Shown here: positions 43,268 through 54,855 of the stretch, piece after piece
How positions within the stretch are numbered: the first letter of the stretch is position 1
Layout of the letters: each line of letters opens with the position of its first letter
DNA from: Wenyingzhuangia gilva
GTDB taxonomy: Bacteria; Bacteroidota; Bacteroidia; Flavobacteriales; Flavobacteriaceae
Length of the DNA: 64,000 bases
Reading direction: 5' to 3'
NCBI RefSeq assembly: GCF_030519655.1
Contig: NZ_JAUMIT010000001.1
Coordinates: 930,001 to 994,000 of the forward strand
The notes under the pieces: generated by a model
What the model was told of the DNA's origin: nothing
The model's database searches: none
Seen by the model: the letters and a program-made list of their open reading frames with translations, nothing else
Made by a program: the position numbers and the translations under genes

Positions 43268-45532
43268 ATGAGTTATACTAAAAAAGAACAAGAAGCTTTA
43301 GACTATCATGAGAAGCCCCAACCAGGTAAAATTAAAGTAGTACCTACTAAAAGATACGCAACACAAAGAGATTTGGCCTTGGCATATTCTCCTGGAGTAG
43401 CCACTCCGTGTTTGGCAATTGAAAAAAATCCAGAAGATGCATACAGATATACTTCTAAAGGAAATTTAGTTGCCGTAATTTCAAACGGTACTGCTGTTTT
43501 AGGATTGGGTAACATTGGTGCCTTGGCAGGGAAACCTGTCATGGAGGGAAAAGGACTTTTGTTTAAAATATTTGCTGATATTGATGTTTTTGATATTGAG
43601 GTAGATACAGAAGATGTTGATAAGTTTATTGAAACAGTAAAAGCCATTGCTCCAACTTTTGGAGGGATTAACTTAGAAGATATCAAAGCTCCAGAAGCTT
43701 TTGAAATTGAAAGAAGATTAAAAGAAGAATTAGATATTCCTGTAATGCACGATGACCAACATGGTACGGCAATTATTTCTGCAGCAGCTTTAAAAAATGC
43801 AATAGAAATTACAGAAAAAGACATCACAAAAGTAAGAGTAGTAGTAAATGGAGCAGGAGCTGCAGCTATTTCTTGTACTAAATTATACAAAGCTTTAGGG
43901 GTTTCTCCAGACAATATCTTAATGTGCGATAGTAAAGGAGTTATCAGCACAAAACGTGATGATTTAAATGAGCAAAAGAAAGAGTTTGCTGTAGATACCG
44001 AGTTTACAACTTTAGAAGATGCAGTAAATGGAGCAGATGTTTTCATCGGTTTGTCAGTAGCAGGTGCATTAACACCAGAAATGTTAAAAACAATGGCACC
44101 GGATCCTATTGTTTTTGCTATGGCCAACCCTACACCAGAGATTGATTACGATTTAGCAGTAGCTACTCGTGAGGATATTATCATGGCTACAGGTCGTTCA
44201 GATTATCCTAACCAAGTAAATAACGTATTAGGTTTTCCTTTTATTTTTAGAGGAGCTTTAGATGTTAGAGCAACCGCTATTAATGAAGAAATGAAAATGG
44301 CGGCCGTACATGCTTTGGCAGATTTAGCCAAGAAAAACGTGCCTGAGCAAGTAAATATTGTTTATGGAGAAAAGAATTTACAATACGGTAGAGAATATAT
44401 TATTCCTAAACCATTTGATCCAAGATTAATTTACGAATTACCACCAGCCATTGCAAAAGCTGCCATGGATAGTGGTATTGCAAAAAAACCAATTCAAGAT
44501 TGGGATGCATATGAGCAAGAGTTGATGGAGCGTTCAGGTTCAGGAAGTAAGTTTGAACGTATGTTGGTAAGCCGTTCTCAAAAAGATCCTAAACGTGTTG
44601 TGTTCCCAGAAGCAGAACATTTAAACGTGTTAAAAGCGGCTCAAATTGTTTCTGATGAAGGAATTGCAAGACCGATTTTATTAGGAAATGTAGAATTAAT
44701 TACAGCTTTAAAAGAAGAGATTGGTTTTGATACAGATGTTGAAATTATTGATCCTAAGAGCGAAGAATATAAAGATCAGGTATATGCTTATGCTGAAAAG
44801 TATTGGATAAAGCGTAGTCGTAAAGGAATTCGTTTGTTAGATGCTCAAAAGCACATGATTACTCGTAATTATTTTGCTGCCATGATGGTAAATGAAGGAC
44901 ACGCAGACGCTATGGTCTCTGGGTATTCTAGAAACTATCCTTCAACAGTAAAACCAATTTTTGAAACCATTGGTAAAAGACCAGAAGCTTCAAGAATTGC
45001 AGCTGCCAATATTATGATTACTTCTAAAGGGCCCTTAATATTTACAGATACTACTGTAAATATTGATCCTAGCTCAGAAGTTTTAGCAAACATTGCAGAA
45101 TTAGCAAGTGGAATGGCTAAAATATTTGCTATTGAGCCACATATTGCAATGCTATCTTACACAAACTTTGGTGGAGTAGAAAGTGCAGGAGTTGCAAAAG
45201 TCCAAAAAGCAGTAGAGATTTTAAAGGAAAAAAGACCAGATTTAAGTGTAGATGGACCTATTCAGGCGGATTTTGCTTTAAATCATGATTTATTAGAAAA
45301 ACAATTCTCTTTTTCTGATTTAGTAGGGAAAGAAACAAATACATTTGTTTTTCCTAGTTTAGATGCAGCAAACATTTCTTATAAAATGATTAAGGAGTTA
45401 ACAGATGCTACATCTATTGGGCCAGTGTTAATGGGGTTAAATAAACCAGCACACGTAGTTCAGTTAGGAGCAAGCGTAGAAGAAATTGTAAATATTACTG
45501 CTGTTGCGGTAATTGATGCACAAAATCAATAG
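43268..45532 (+). CDS. maeB: NADP-dependent malic enzyme with phosphotransacetylase domain
   Basis: Oxidative decarboxylation of malate to pyruvate, giving NADPH. The 754-residue protein has an N-terminal malic-enzyme part (YSPGVATPCLAIE, GTAVLGLGNIGALAGKPVMEGK, VMHDDQHGTAI, VVNGAGAAAI) and a C-terminal PTA-like part (about 430-750, RVVFPEAEHLNVLKAA, MVSGYSRNYPSTVKPI), the usual MaeB layout; the PTA part is often regulatory only. A TTG two codons upstream keeps the frame open, but ATG 43268 is chosen. Three bases separate it from ruvA. Confidence 0.95.
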   Translation: MSYTKKEQEALDYHEKPQPGKIKVVPTKRYATQRDLALAYSPGVATPCLAIEKNPEDAYRYTSKGNLVAVISNGTAVLGLGNIGALAGKPVMEGKGLLFKIFADIDVFDIEVDTEDVDKFIETVKAIAPTFGGINLEDIKAPEAFEIERRLKEELDIPVMHDDQHGTAIISAAALKNAIEITEKDITKVRVVVNGAGAAAISCTKLYKALGVSPDNILMCDSKGVISTKRDDLNEQKKEFAVDTEFTTLEDAVNGADVFIGLSVAGALTPEMLKTMAPDPIVFAMANPTPEIDYDLAVATREDIIMATGRSDYPNQVNNVLGFPFIFRGALDVRATAINEEMKMAAVHALADLAKKNVPEQVNIVYGEKNLQYGREYIIPKPFDPRLIYELPPAIAKAAMDSGIAKKPIQDWDAYEQELMERSGSGSKFERMLVSRSQKDPKRVVFPEAEHLNVLKAAQIVSDEGIARPILLGNVELITALKEEIGFDTDVEIIDPKSEEYKDQVYAYAEKYWIKRSRKGIRLLDAQKHMITRNYFAAMMVNEGHADAMVSGYSRNYPSTVKPIFETIGKRPEASRIAAANIMITSKGPLIFTDTTVNIDPSSEVLANIAELASGMAKIFAIEPHIAMLSYTNFGGVESAGVAKVQKAVEILKEKRPDLSVDGPIQADFALNHDLLEKQFSFSDLVGKETNTFVFPSLDAANISYKMIKELTDATSIGPVLMGLNKPAHVVQLGASVEEIVNITAVAVIDAQNQ

Positions 45533-45535
45533 TAA

Positions 45536-46117
45536 ATGATTACCCATTTAAAAGGTAAACTTGTAGAAAAAAATCCAACCTACGCCATTGTGGAATGCAA
45601 CGGCGTAGGTTATTTTTTAAACATATCTTTAAACACATTTTCTCAAATACCAGACAGTGAATTGGTCATGTTATATACACAATTAATTGTTAGAGAAGAT
45701 GCTCATACTTTGTATGGATTTATTTCTATATTAGAGCGAGAAATTTTTAAATTGCTGATATCAGTTTCGGGAATTGGACCTAGCATTGCTAGAACCATGT
45801 TGTCATCATTAACAACCGAAGAAATTCAAAAAGCATTGGCAACAGATAATGTTGCTGTAATTCAATCGGTTAAGGGGATCGGAGCAAAAACAGCTCAGAA
45901 AGTAATTATTGAATTAAAAGATAAAATTGTCAAAACCTATGATATGGAAAATACTATTGCGTTGACGGACAATAGTATTAAAGAAGAAGCGTTATCTGCT
46001 TTAGAAGTATTAGGTTTTGTGAAACGTCAAGCAGAAAAAGCAGTCACAGCTATTTTAAAAGAGACGCCAGATGCAGATGTAGAAAAATTGATAAAACTAG
46101 CTTTGAAAAAACTATAA
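45536..46117 (+). CDS. ruvA: Holliday junction DNA helicase subunit RuvA
   Basis: Binds four-way junctions and loads RuvB for branch migration. The 193-residue protein has the OB-fold N-terminus (ITHLKGKLVEKNPTYAIVE), two helix-hairpin-helix motifs (VSGIGPSIARTML and VKGIGAKTAQKVI) and the C-terminal RuvB-contacting domain (EEALSALEVLGFVKRQAEKAV). It sits between maeB and sprA as in other Flavobacteriia. Confidence 0.96.
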   Translation: MITHLKGKLVEKNPTYAIVECNGVGYFLNISLNTFSQIPDSELVMLYTQLIVREDAHTLYGFISILEREIFKLLISVSGIGPSIARTMLSSLTTEEIQKALATDNVAVIQSVKGIGAKTAQKVIIELKDKIVKTYDMENTIALTDNSIKEEALSALEVLGFVKRQAEKAVTAILKETPDADVEKLIKLALKKL

Positions 46118-46140
46118 ACTGAACTAAACTAAACATAACA

Positions 46141-49100
46141 TTGAAAATTTTTTCCCGAATAATAATTCTATTATTAGGTCTTGTTGTAACATATAATGGT
46201 TACGGACAAGAAAAGGAAAACGATACAATAAACATAGAGGATAAAGCTCCTGCTTATTCTTTTGACAATCATTCTGATGGTGTTTTGTATTTAAAAAATC
46301 CAACAGAAAAAAAGGTTGAATACGATCCTAAAATTGGTCGATATATCGTTAGAGAAAAAATAGGAAACTCTAGTTTTACTACTCCAAAATATTTAACAGA
46401 AAAAGAATATCAAGATTATCGATTAAAAAAAGATATTCAAGATTATTTTAAAGCAAAATCTAGAGCTATTGATGGAATTAGAGAGGATTCTGAAGCAGAT
46501 CAAAAAGATTTATTACCTACTTTTTATGTGAATAATGATTTTTTTGAAACGGTTTTTGGAGGTTCAGAAATTAAATTAATTCCAAGAGGTTCTGTTACCC
46601 TTCGTTTTGGTCTTTTGTATCAAAATGTTGAAAATCCTTTGTTGTCAGAAGAAAATAGAAAAAGTTATACGCCAGAATTTGATCAACAAATTAGAGCAAG
46701 TTTAACAGCAAAAGTTGGTGAAAGATTAACGGCTGATATTAATTATGATACACAATCTACTTTCTCATTTCAAAATCAGGTTAAGTTAGCCTACGAACCT
46801 ACCGAAGATGATATTATTAGAAGTATTGAAGTGGGGAATGTATCCATGGATGTTAAGAATAATTTAATTAGCGGTGCACAAAGTTTGTTCGGGGTAAAAA
46901 CTAAATTACAATTTGGAGCCACTAGTGTAACAGGAGTTATTTCTCAGCAACAATCTCAAACCAAAAATGTAATTGCAGAAGGAGGTTCTGCCTTGTCTCA
47001 GTTTGAATTAAGAACGACTCAATACGATAATAACAGGCACTTTTTTATAGCACAATATTTTAGAAATAGATACAATGATGCTTTAAAGGAATTACCGTTA
47101 ATTAATTCAGCAGTTCAAATTACAAAAGTTGAGGTGTGGGTAACCAATAGAAATACCAATACCCAAGATGTTAGAAATATTGTTGGTTTGGTTGATTTGG
47201 CAGAATCGGGAACGGATAAGTATGATAATACAAAATCTAATATTACCAATGGTTCTGTAATGGAAACGCCCATAAATGCTCAATTTATTCCAGACAACAA
47301 AGCAAACAATTTAAGTCAATATGTAGGAACTCAAAACAATCAATTAAGAAATGTTCAAGATGTTCCAACAGAATTATCGGCTTTTCAGCAAGGGGCAGAA
47401 TATGCCATTGTAGAAAATGCTCGCAAATTAACTTCTAATGAATTTACTTTTCATCCTCAGTTGGGATATATTTCTATAAACTCTCGTTTAAACGATGGAG
47501 ATGTTATGGCCATTGCCTATGAATATACTTATAACGGACAAGCGTATAGGGTTGGAGAATTGTCTACTGATGGAATTGAAAGTGATAAAAATATTGTGGT
47601 AAAATTAATTAGGCCACAATTAATAGACACCCAAGCCATTGTATGGAATTTAATGATGAAGAATATATATTCTTTAGGAGCTTATGACATGCAAAGAGAT
47701 GGTTTCCGTTTGGATTTATTATATAGAAATGATGCTACAGGACAAGCATCAAACAATTTACTTGATGCAGAAGAGGAAATAAAAAACAGAACCCTTTTAA
47801 ATATTACCAATTTAGATAGATTAGATGCTAATAATAATTTAACCAGACCAAGTGGAAACAATTATAAAGGTGATGGTTTTTTTGATTATGTAGAAAATTT
47901 AACGGTAGATTCTAAAAATGGAAGTATTATTTTTCCAACCATTGAACCTTTTGGTAGAGATTTAGAGGAGATATTAACAAATCAGGCTGATAAAGATAAA
48001 TATGTATTTAATGAATTATATACTACTACGGCATCTGTAGCAGAAAATGATTATCAAAAGAAAGATAAGTTTTTAATTAAAGGACAATACAAGGCCAGTG
48101 CTTCAGATGGAATTTCTCTTGGAGCTTTTAATGTGCCAAGAGGGTCGGTTACGGTAACAGCAGGAGGAATTGTGTTGGTAGAAGGAATAGATTATACCGT
48201 TGATTATTTTGCAGGTAGGGTAAAAATCATCAATCCATCTATTGAAGCTTCTGGCCAAGCGGTGAATGTATCTTTAGAAAATAACACTTTCTTTAATCAA
48301 CAAAGAAAAACATTTGTAGGAGTTGATGTGGAACATAAGTTTAGTGATAAGTTTGTTTTAGGAGCTACTTATTTAAATATTAGCGAAAGACCAATGACTA
48401 ATAAAGTTCAATTTGGTCAAGATCCTATTAACAACTCTATGTACGGATTAAATTTTAATTATAGTACGGAGGCTCCTGTGTTAACAGATTTGGCGAATTA
48501 TTTGCCAAATGTTGATACGGATGCTCCTTCTAATATTTCGGTAAGAGGAGATATTGCTTATTTAAGACCCAACACTCCGTCTAGTATAGATATTGGTGGA
48601 GAAGCCACCACGTATATTGATGATTTTGAAGGAGCACAAATACCTATCAATATAGGAACTGCACAAAATTGGTCTTTGGCAAGTGTGCCTGTAAGTTTTG
48701 ATGGATTGGATTTTGGAGAAGCAAACAACAACAGTCTTGATTATGGTAAAAAACGTGCAAAATTAGCATGGTATAATATTGATCAATTGTTTTATAGTAA
48801 CACTTCTTTAAAGCCAAGTAATATTGATCCTAATGAAATCTCCAGAGCAGAGGTAAGACCGGTGCAAAGTCAAGAATTGTTTCCACAAAGAAATTTAGAC
48901 ATCACCCAAAGAACCAATCTTCAAACTTTTGACCTTACTTATTATCCTAATGAACGTGGACCATACAATTATGAGCCAATTTCTAATTCAAATCCACGAG
49001 AGCTAAGTAATCCGGAGAAACGTTGGGCAGGAATTTCTAGAGGATTGACAACTACAGATTTTCAAAGATCAAACGTTCAGTACATAGAATTTTGGGTGCA

Positions 49101-52100
49101 AGATCCTTATCAAAATTATAGTATTACCAATAGTGAGGGAATTGTAACAAATCCTAATCCTACCAATCAAAAAGGAACTTTATATATCAACTTAGGTAGT
49201 ATTTCTGAGGACATTTTAAAAGACAATAGAAAAGGATTTGAGAATGGTTTACCAGAGAATGGGGATACTTCAGTAGGAGTAGATCAAACTAATCTGGCTA
49301 ATATTCCTACTGAAAAGTCATTGTTATATGCTTTTGATCAAGGAGATGAGACTAGGAGAAATCAAGATGTTGGTTTGGATGGAATGAATAATCAGGAAGA
49401 AAAAAACAGATTTCCAGACTTGTCAGCTTTAGAGGATCCATCATCAGATGATTATCACTTTTTTAGAGGAACAGATTTAGATAATCAAAATGCATCTATT
49501 TTAACACGTTATAAAAATTATAACAATACCGAAGGGAACTCACCAACGGCAGCATTGTCTCAAGAAGCCTATCCAACAGCTGCAACCAACAACCCAGATG
49601 TAGAAGATATTGATAGAGATCAAACCATGAACACTTTAAATGCTTACTGGCAATACAAAGTTGATTTGTCTCAAAACAATTTAAGTAAAACTACCAATCC
49701 ATATATTTTTGACGAGAGAACTACAACCGTAACTTTAGAAAACGGAACCGATAAACAGTTTAAATGGTATTTGTTTAGAGTGCCTATTGCTAATGGTAGA
49801 TCTATTGGAGGAATTAATAGTTTTCAATCCATCCGTTTTATGCGTATGTTCTTAACCGATTTTGAAATTCCTGTGGCTTTGCGTTTTGCAGAATTACAAT
49901 TGGTAAGAGGAGATTGGCGAATTTATGATCAAATTATTGATCAAAATGATAATTTAACCGATAGAGCTTTAACGGATACAGAAAATATTGTAGAAACAGG
50001 AACGGTAAATATTGAAGAGAATGAAAACAGAATTCCTGTCAATTATATTTTACCTCCAACTATTGTTAGACAAAACTTACAAGGGACAGCCAATGTATTG
50101 CAACAAAATGAACAATCTTTAAGTGTAAAGATTGAGAATCTTGAACAAGACAATACCATTGGAGTTTATAAAAATGTGAATGTAGATATGCGTATGTTTA
50201 AGCGTTTAAAAATGTTTATTCATGCCGAAGAGTTAGCAGCCAATACTGTAAATGATGACGATTTAGTTGCAGTGATTCGTTTGGGAAGTGATACCAATGA
50301 TAACTATTACCAAATAGAAATTCCTTTAAAAATGACAGATGTTCCAAATTTTGGAACTAGTAATGCTTTAGGGGTTTATGATGTTTGGCCAGAGGCAAAT
50401 AATTTAGATATTTCTTTAACAGATTTAACAAAGTTAAAATTAGAAGGAAATACTTCTGTTGTGAATAGTAATGGTACTATTCTTAGTGTAAAAGGTAGTC
50501 CTAACTTATCAAATGTGAGAACCATTTTTATGGGGGTTAAAAACAAAGATGTTACTCAAAAATCTGCAGAGGTGTGGTTTAATGAATTAAGAATGTCCGG
50601 TTTTGACAACAAAGGAGGTTGGGCAACCAAAATATCTGCAGATGCTAATATTGCTGATTTTGCTAAAGTAGCGGTGAATGGAGGATATCAATCAATAGGT
50701 TTTGGAAGCATAGACCAAAGTGTGAATGAAAGAAGTCAAGAAGAGATAAAAAATTACAGTGTTAATACTAGTGTAAATGTAGGTCAGTTATTACCGAACG
50801 ATTGGAATGTAAAAATTCCTGTAAACTACACAGTTTCAGAAGAAATTAGAACTCCGAAATTTGATCCTAAATACGAAGATGTTCTATCAAAAGATACCAA
50901 AGACATCAATCCAAACAGTAAAAGTATAGATATTAAGAGTAAGAGAAGAAGCATTAGTTTAATTAATGTAAAAAAAGACAGAGCTGATGGAAGTACACGT
51001 AAACCACAAGTCTATGACATAGAAAATTTTAGTGTTTCTTATAGCTATAGCGATGCTGTAAATGAAAGTTATACCATTGAAAAAGACATCAAACAAAGTG
51101 TGAATGCTTCTGCTAATTATGCTTTTAAGTTTAAACAAATTGAGGTAGAACCATTTAAGAATGTTGCTCTTTTTGATAATAAAAATTTAAAGTTGATTAA
51201 AGATTTTAACTTCAATTTGTTGCCATCCTCTATTGGTGTTAATAGTAATATCAAAAGGAATTACAGTGAGTATAAAACGAGAGATTTATCAGAAATTACA
51301 TTAGCTCCTGGAAGTAATTCTATTCCAATACTAAAGCAACGTAATTTTATGTTCGATTGGAATTATAACATCGGTTACCAAGTATCTAGTGCTATTAATG
51401 TTGCGTTTAATGCAAGTAACAATTATATCTACGATACTTACGAAAGAGATGGAACATCAGAAGATGAAATTGAAAATTTAGATTTATATTCTAATTTCTT
51501 TAATATTGGTAGGCCAAGTAATTATGCACAAAGCATAACGGCTAGTTATAAAATCCCTATTGATAAAATTCCGTTGTTAAGTTTTGTAAATGCAGATTAT
51601 TCTTATTCGGGAAATTTTAACTGGCAGGCTGCTTCTCCATCATTTGTAGAAAAAGTAGGAAATACGATTCAGAATGGGCAAACGCATAACTTTACAAGTA
51701 ATTTAAACTTTTCTAAATTTTACAAAGAGATAGGACTCGAGAAATTGTTTTCATTACCTATCAAAAAAACAAAAATGCCTAACGTGGGTAGGGGGAAAAA
51801 GAAAAATGGAGCTTCTGTGGGAGATTTTATATATGGATTGTTAAGTTCCTTTAAAACGGCAAAATTAAGCTACAACAGAAATACAGGAAGTTCTTTAAAT
51901 GGATATGTTCCAGAAATAGGATTTTTGGGGAGAAATAAATACAATGGTGCTTATGCTCCAAGTTTAAGTTATGTTTTTGGACAACAAACCAATATACTTC
52001 AAAATGCGGTAACTAATGGTTGGTTACTAGGTAGGTCTGGAGCAATTGATGATATTATTTACAATAAAAATTACGCACAAAATTTGGTAACAAGTGCTAG

Positions 52101-53157
52101 TTATGATGTAACCATTAAGCCAATTAATGATTTAAATATTCAGTTAACTGGAAATAGAACTTATTCCAGTAGTTCTAGTCAGCAAATAGATTATGTTACG
52201 GGGAGTAATAATATAGAAGCTTCTAAGGTTAATACTTACGGAAACTTTAATATTTCATATTCATTGATAAAAACGGCTTTTAATGGTAATGCAGATGAAT
52301 TATTTAACACATTCATCAGTAATAGATCAAAAGTGGTGAGTCAGATACATCCTAATTATCAGGGAGAAATCAATGCAGGAAATGGTACCTTAACTCAGGC
52401 ATTAAATAGCCAAGAAGTTTTAATTCATTCTTTCTTATCGGCATACAGTGGTGGAGATGTTATCAGTAGTGATAAAACTATTTTTAGGAGTTTGCCAATA
52501 CCAAACTGGCAATTAACCTATAGAGGTTTAATGAATATTGGGTTTATCAAAAGTAACTTTAGCAATTTTACCCTTACACATGGTTATAATTCATCATATA
52601 CTATTAACAATTTTTCTAGTAATTTAAATTCAGATATTACCAACCCATTTCAATCAAACTTAATTTATTCAGGAGTTACCTTGGTTGATGCTTTTTCACC
52701 ATTGATTAAAGTTGATGTGAAATTAAAAAATTCATTATCGTTTAGAGGAACCATTAATACCAGTAGAACTTTATCGCTAAACTTAAATAACACCACCTTA
52801 TCTGAAGTTTTAGGAAATGAATATGTGTTCGGAATTGGTTATCGTATTAAAGACGTATCTCTTAAAACAAGATTCTTAAAACAAAGAAAAACGTTAAAAG
52901 GGGATGTAAATATAAAAGCAGATGTTTCATATAGAACTGATGTTACAAGCATTAGAAGTATTGATGCATCAGCGAGTCAGCCTGTTGGAGGACAAAATTT
53001 ATTAGGAATTAAAATTGCAGCAGATTATAATTTAAGTCGTAATTTTACGGCAAGTTTGTATTACGATCAGAACGTGTCTAGTTATGCAATTTCAACATTA
53101 TACCCAAGACAATCTATCAATACAGGACTAAGTATAGTATATAACCTAGGAAATTAA
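46141..53157 (+). CDS. sprA: Type IX secretion translocon protein SprA (Sov)
   Basis: Forms the very large outer-membrane channel through which type IX substrates leave the cell; also needed for gliding. At 2338 residues it has the length typical of SprA. Start is TTG, followed by a signal peptide (about 1-22, NGYGQ). The N-terminal part contains the SprA pattern [20 protein letters not shown] and [21 protein letters not shown], repeated later segments include [11 protein letters not shown], and the protein ends in barrel strands up to YNLGN. The gene is followed by gcvH after 11 bp. Identification is firm from length, patterns and the ruvA-sprA-gcvH order. Confidence 0.95.
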   Translation: MKIFSRIIILLLGLVVTYNGYGQEKENDTINIEDKAPAYSFDNHSDGVLYLKNPTEKKVEYDPKIGRYIVREKIGNSSFTTPKYLTEKEYQDYRLKKDIQDYFKAKSRAIDGIREDSEADQKDLLPTFYVNNDFFETVFGGSEIKLIPRGSVTLRFGLLYQNVENPLLSEENRKSYTPEFDQQIRASLTAKVGERLTADINYDTQSTFSFQNQVKLAYEPTEDDIIRSIEVGNVSMDVKNNLISGAQSLFGVKTKLQFGATSVTGVISQQQSQTKNVIAEGGSALSQFELRTTQYDNNRHFFIAQYFRNRYNDALKELPLINSAVQITKVEVWVTNRNTNTQDVRNIVGLVDLAESGTDKYDNTKSNITNGSVMETPINAQFIPDNKANNLSQYVGTQNNQLRNVQDVPTELSAFQQGAEYAIVENARKLTSNEFTFHPQLGYISINSRLNDGDVMAIAYEYTYNGQAYRVGELSTDGIESDKNIVVKLIRPQLIDTQAIVWNLMMKNIYSLGAYDMQRDGFRLDLLYRNDATGQASNNLLDAEEEIKNRTLLNITNLDRLDANNNLTRPSGNNYKGDGFFDYVENLTVDSKNGSIIFPTIEPFGRDLEEILTNQADKDKYVFNELYTTTASVAENDYQKKDKFLIKGQYKASASDGISLGAFNVPRGSVTVTAGGIVLVEGIDYTVDYFAGRVKIINPSIEASGQAVNVSLENNTFFNQQRKTFVGVDVEHKFSDKFVLGATYLNISERPMTNKVQFGQDPINNSMYGLNFNYSTEAPVLTDLANYLPNVDTDAPSNISVRGDIAYLRPNTPSSIDIGGEATTYIDDFEGAQIPINIGTAQNWSLASVPVSFDGLDFGEANNNSLDYGKKRAKLAWYNIDQLFYSNTSLKPSNIDPNEISRAEVRPVQSQELFPQRNLDITQRTNLQTFDLTYYPNERGPYNYEPISNSNPRELSNPEKRWAGISRGLTTTDFQRSNVQYIEFWVQDPYQNYSITNSEGIVTNPNPTNQKGTLYINLGSISEDILKDNRKGFENGLPENGDTSVGVDQTNLANIPTEKSLLYAFDQGDETRRNQDVGLDGMNNQEEKNRFPDLSALEDPSSDDYHFFRGTDLDNQNASILTRYKNYNNTEGNSPTAALSQEAYPTAATNNPDVEDIDRDQTMNTLNAYWQYKVDLSQNNLSKTTNPYIFDERTTTVTLENGTDKQFKWYLFRVPIANGRSIGGINSFQSIRFMRMFLTDFEIPVALRFAELQLVRGDWRIYDQIIDQNDNLTDRALTDTENIVETGTVNIEENENRIPVNYILPPTIVRQNLQGTANVLQQNEQSLSVKIENLEQDNTIGVYKNVNVDMRMFKRLKMFIHAEELAANTVNDDDLVAVIRLGSDTNDNYYQIEIPLKMTDVPNFGTSNALGVYDVWPEANNLDISLTDLTKLKLEGNTSVVNSNGTILSVKGSPNLSNVRTIFMGVKNKDVTQKSAEVWFNELRMSGFDNKGGWATKISADANIADFAKVAVNGGYQSIGFGSIDQSVNERSQEEIKNYSVNTSVNVGQLLPNDWNVKIPVNYTVSEEIRTPKFDPKYEDVLSKDTKDINPNSKSIDIKSKRRSISLINVKKDRADGSTRKPQVYDIENFSVSYSYSDAVNESYTIEKDIKQSVNASANYAFKFKQIEVEPFKNVALFDNKNLKLIKDFNFNLLPSSIGVNSNIKRNYSEYKTRDLSEITLAPGSNSIPILKQRNFMFDWNYNIGYQVSSAINVAFNASNNYIYDTYERDGTSEDEIENLDLYSNFFNIGRPSNYAQSITASYKIPIDKIPLLSFVNADYSYSGNFNWQAASPSFVEKVGNTIQNGQTHNFTSNLNFSKFYKEIGLEKLFSLPIKKTKMPNVGRGKKKNGASVGDFIYGLLSSFKTAKLSYNRNTGSSLNGYVPEIGFLGRNKYNGAYAPSLSYVFGQQTNILQNAVTNGWLLGRSGAIDDIIYNKNYAQNLVTSASYDVTIKPINDLNIQLTGNRTYSSSSSQQIDYVTGSNNIEASKVNTYGNFNISYSLIKTAFNGNADELFNTFISNRSKVVSQIHPNYQGEINAGNGTLTQALNSQEVLIHSFLSAYSGGDVISSDKTIFRSLPIPNWQLTYRGLMNIGFIKSNFSNFTLTHGYNSSYTINNFSSNLNSDITNPFQSNLIYSGVTLVDAFSPLIKVDVKLKNSLSFRGTINTSRTLSLNLNNTTLSEVLGNEYVFGIGYRIKDVSLKTRFLKQRKTLKGDVNIKADVSYRTDVTSIRSIDASASQPVGGQNLLGIKIAADYNLSRNFTASLYYDQNVSSYAISTLYPRQSINTGLSIVYNLGN

Positions 53158-53168
53158 AAAATAAAGAA

Positions 53169-53549
53169 ATGAACTTTCCACAAGAATTAAAGTACACAAA
53201 AGACCACGAGTGGGTAAAAGTAGAAGGAGATGTAGTTGTAATTGGAATTACAGATTTTGCCCAAAGTGAATTAGGAGACATTGTTTATGTTGATGTTGAT
53301 ACTTTAGATGAAACGATTGACGCAAACGAAGTTTTTGGTTCTGTAGAAGCAGTTAAAACAGTATCGGACTTATTTATGCCTATTGCTGGAGAAGTGATAG
53401 AGTTTAATGAAGACTTAGAGGATGAACCAGAAGTAGTAAATGAAGATCCATACGGTAAAGGGTGGATGATTAAAGTAAAACCAAATAATATAGAAGACGT
53501 TCAAGACTTATTAGATGCTGAAGCGTATAAAGAACTTATTGGAGCGTAA
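53169..53549 (+). CDS. gcvH: Glycine cleavage system H protein
   Basis: Lipoyl shuttle of glycine cleavage. The 126-residue acidic protein has the lipoylation site Lys63 in [12 protein letters not shown] and the closing [15 protein letters not shown] motif. Other gcv genes are not nearby; gcvH next to sprA is the common flavobacterial arrangement. Its 3' end overlaps the next gene by 35 bp. Confidence 0.97.
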   Translation: MNFPQELKYTKDHEWVKVEGDVVVIGITDFAQSELGDIVYVDVDTLDETIDANEVFGSVEAVKTVSDLFMPIAGEVIEFNEDLEDEPEVVNEDPYGKGWMIKVKPNNIEDVQDLLDAEAYKELIGA

Positions 53550-53901
53550 TAGCCTGTTTTTTGCCATCAGTTCTAGTGTATTGGTGTTGATTTTGAGTTT
53601 GATAAATATGGAAGGAGTTCCAAATTTTAATTACTCTTATACCGATAAATTTGAGCATGTTTTTGCCTATGCCGTGATTTCATTCTTTTGGATGTTATCT
53701 TGTAAATTAGGTAAGCTACCTGTGAGTTTTTTTAGTCTATTCTTAATAATTATAGCTTATGGTATAATTATTGAGTTATTACAATTAAGTTTAACGAGTC
53801 ACAGAACTGGTGATTTAATGGATGTTATGGCTAATTCCATAGGAGTAATTTTGGGATTTATTTTTTTGAAAATCCTTAGTCGTATATATTTGCAAGTCTA
53901 A
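53515..53901 (+). CDS. VanZ-family membrane protein
   Basis: 128 residues with about four membrane spans and the VanZ-like features [15 protein letters not shown] and IIELLQL...[19 protein letters not shown]. VanZ-like proteins have no settled function outside glycopeptide resistance. The ATG at 53515 lies within gcvH in another frame, giving a 35-bp overlap; no better start is present before the first membrane span. The promoter box of the next gene lies in its last codons. Confidence 0.85.
   Translation: MLKRIKNLLERNSLFFAISSSVLVLILSLINMEGVPNFNYSYTDKFEHVFAYAVISFFWMLSCKLGKLPVSFFSLFLIIIAYGIIIELLQLSLTSHRTGDLMDVMANSIGVILGFIFLKILSRIYLQV
53885..53892 (+). promoter_or_regulatory. -7 promoter box of the second TonB-like gene
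   Basis: TATATTTG matches TAnnTTTG and lies within the last codons of the VanZ-like gene. A TTTG at 53865-53868 is 16 bp upstream, slightly short for a -33 element. The ATG at 53952 follows by 59 bp. Confidence 0.55.
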
Positions 53902-53951
53902 TTCTAATTTCGTTATTTTAGCAAACTAAAATTCAATTCAACTGAATAACA

Positions 53952-54680
53952 ATGGAAGTTAAAAAGAATCCTAAATCTAATCTTGAAAATTTTAGCAAAG
54001 TTTTTACATTGCTAGGATTGGTTTTGGCTCTATATGTAGTCTATGTGGCTATTGAGAGCAAAACTTATGACAGAGTTGTAGAGGAACTACAATCAGTAAC
54101 CCTACAGTCGGATGAGGTAGAGACAATGGTGATGACACAAATCAAACCGCCATCTACACCACCGCCACCACCGCCACCGCCACCACCACCATCTCCAGAA
54201 CAATTTGAAAAGGTTGAAGATGACGTTGAAATAGAAGAAGTGGTTATTCAAACTACAGATGTTGATTTAGAAGATGTTGTAGATATTGAAGCTGTAGAGT
54301 ATAGTGATGAAAGTGAAGTCATTGCATATGAAGATGTGCCTTTTGCGGCAATTCAAAATCCAGCTATTTTTCCTGGTTGTGAAAAAGCCAAGGATAAGAA
54401 AGCCTGCTTTAGTGAAATGGTGAGTAAGTACATCAGTAAGAATTTTGATATTGGTTTAGCTGAAGAATTAGGGCTTAGTGGTGTTCAAAGAATGGCAGCA
54501 ATGTTTAAAATTGACATTAACGGAAAAGTTTCTGAAATTAAAGTAAGAGCCTCTAATCCAGAATTGCAAAAAGAGTTTGAGAGAACTCTTAAAGGTTTAC
54601 CTCAAATGGTACCAGCTAGTCAAAATGGTAGAAAAGTAAACTTATTGTTCTCTTTACCTTTAGTATTTAGAGTAGAGTAG
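53952..54680 (+). CDS. TonB-like energy transducer with polyproline tract (paralogue 2)
   Basis: 242 residues: cytoplasmic start MEVKKNPKSNLENFSKV, one membrane span (about 18-36), a spacer with an unbroken run of 11 prolines near residue 75, an acidic stretch (EDDVEIEEVV...DLEDVVDIEA), the FPGCEK motif and a C-terminal TonB-type domain ending LLFSLPLVFRVE. It shares both ends with the protein at 18391-19176. The proline run would make a rigid rod across the periplasm. A terminator follows. Confidence 0.88.
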   Translation: MEVKKNPKSNLENFSKVFTLLGLVLALYVVYVAIESKTYDRVVEELQSVTLQSDEVETMVMTQIKPPSTPPPPPPPPPPPSPEQFEKVEDDVEIEEVVIQTTDVDLEDVVDIEAVEYSDESEVIAYEDVPFAAIQNPAIFPGCEKAKDKKACFSEMVSKYISKNFDIGLAEELGLSGVQRMAAMFKIDINGKVSEIKVRASNPELQKEFERTLKGLPQMVPASQNGRKVNLLFSLPLVFRVE

Positions 54681-54701
54681 TAAAGTTATCACATAATAAA
54701 T

Positions 54702-54736
54702 AAAAAGCCTCTTGATTTTATCAAGGGGCTTTTTTG
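54702..54736 (+). terminator. Terminator of the second TonB-like gene
   Basis: AAAAAGCCTCTTGA and TCAAGGGGCTTTTT pair (one non-Watson-Crick position) around a short TTTTA loop; the right arm ends in T. Confidence 0.88.
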
Positions 54737-54855
54737 TTTATATACTTTTATATTTTTTTTGTAAAAGTCAACTGTGTTTTTTCGTAGTATGAAGATTATG
54801 AGTCTTTTATGTGTTTTTTTTATTTTTAAAATGAATTTAAAAGTAAAAAAACATT

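Noticed and set aside
43306-44127. A 273-codon open frame on the minus strand opposite maeB
   Set aside because: It mirrors the codon structure of a firm gene, its product is Ser/Thr/Ala-rich without any known pattern, and it has no promoter or start context.
54150-54192. CCA/CCG repeat as a phase-variation tract
   Set aside because: The units are triplets coding for proline in the TonB-like spacer, so length changes would keep the frame.
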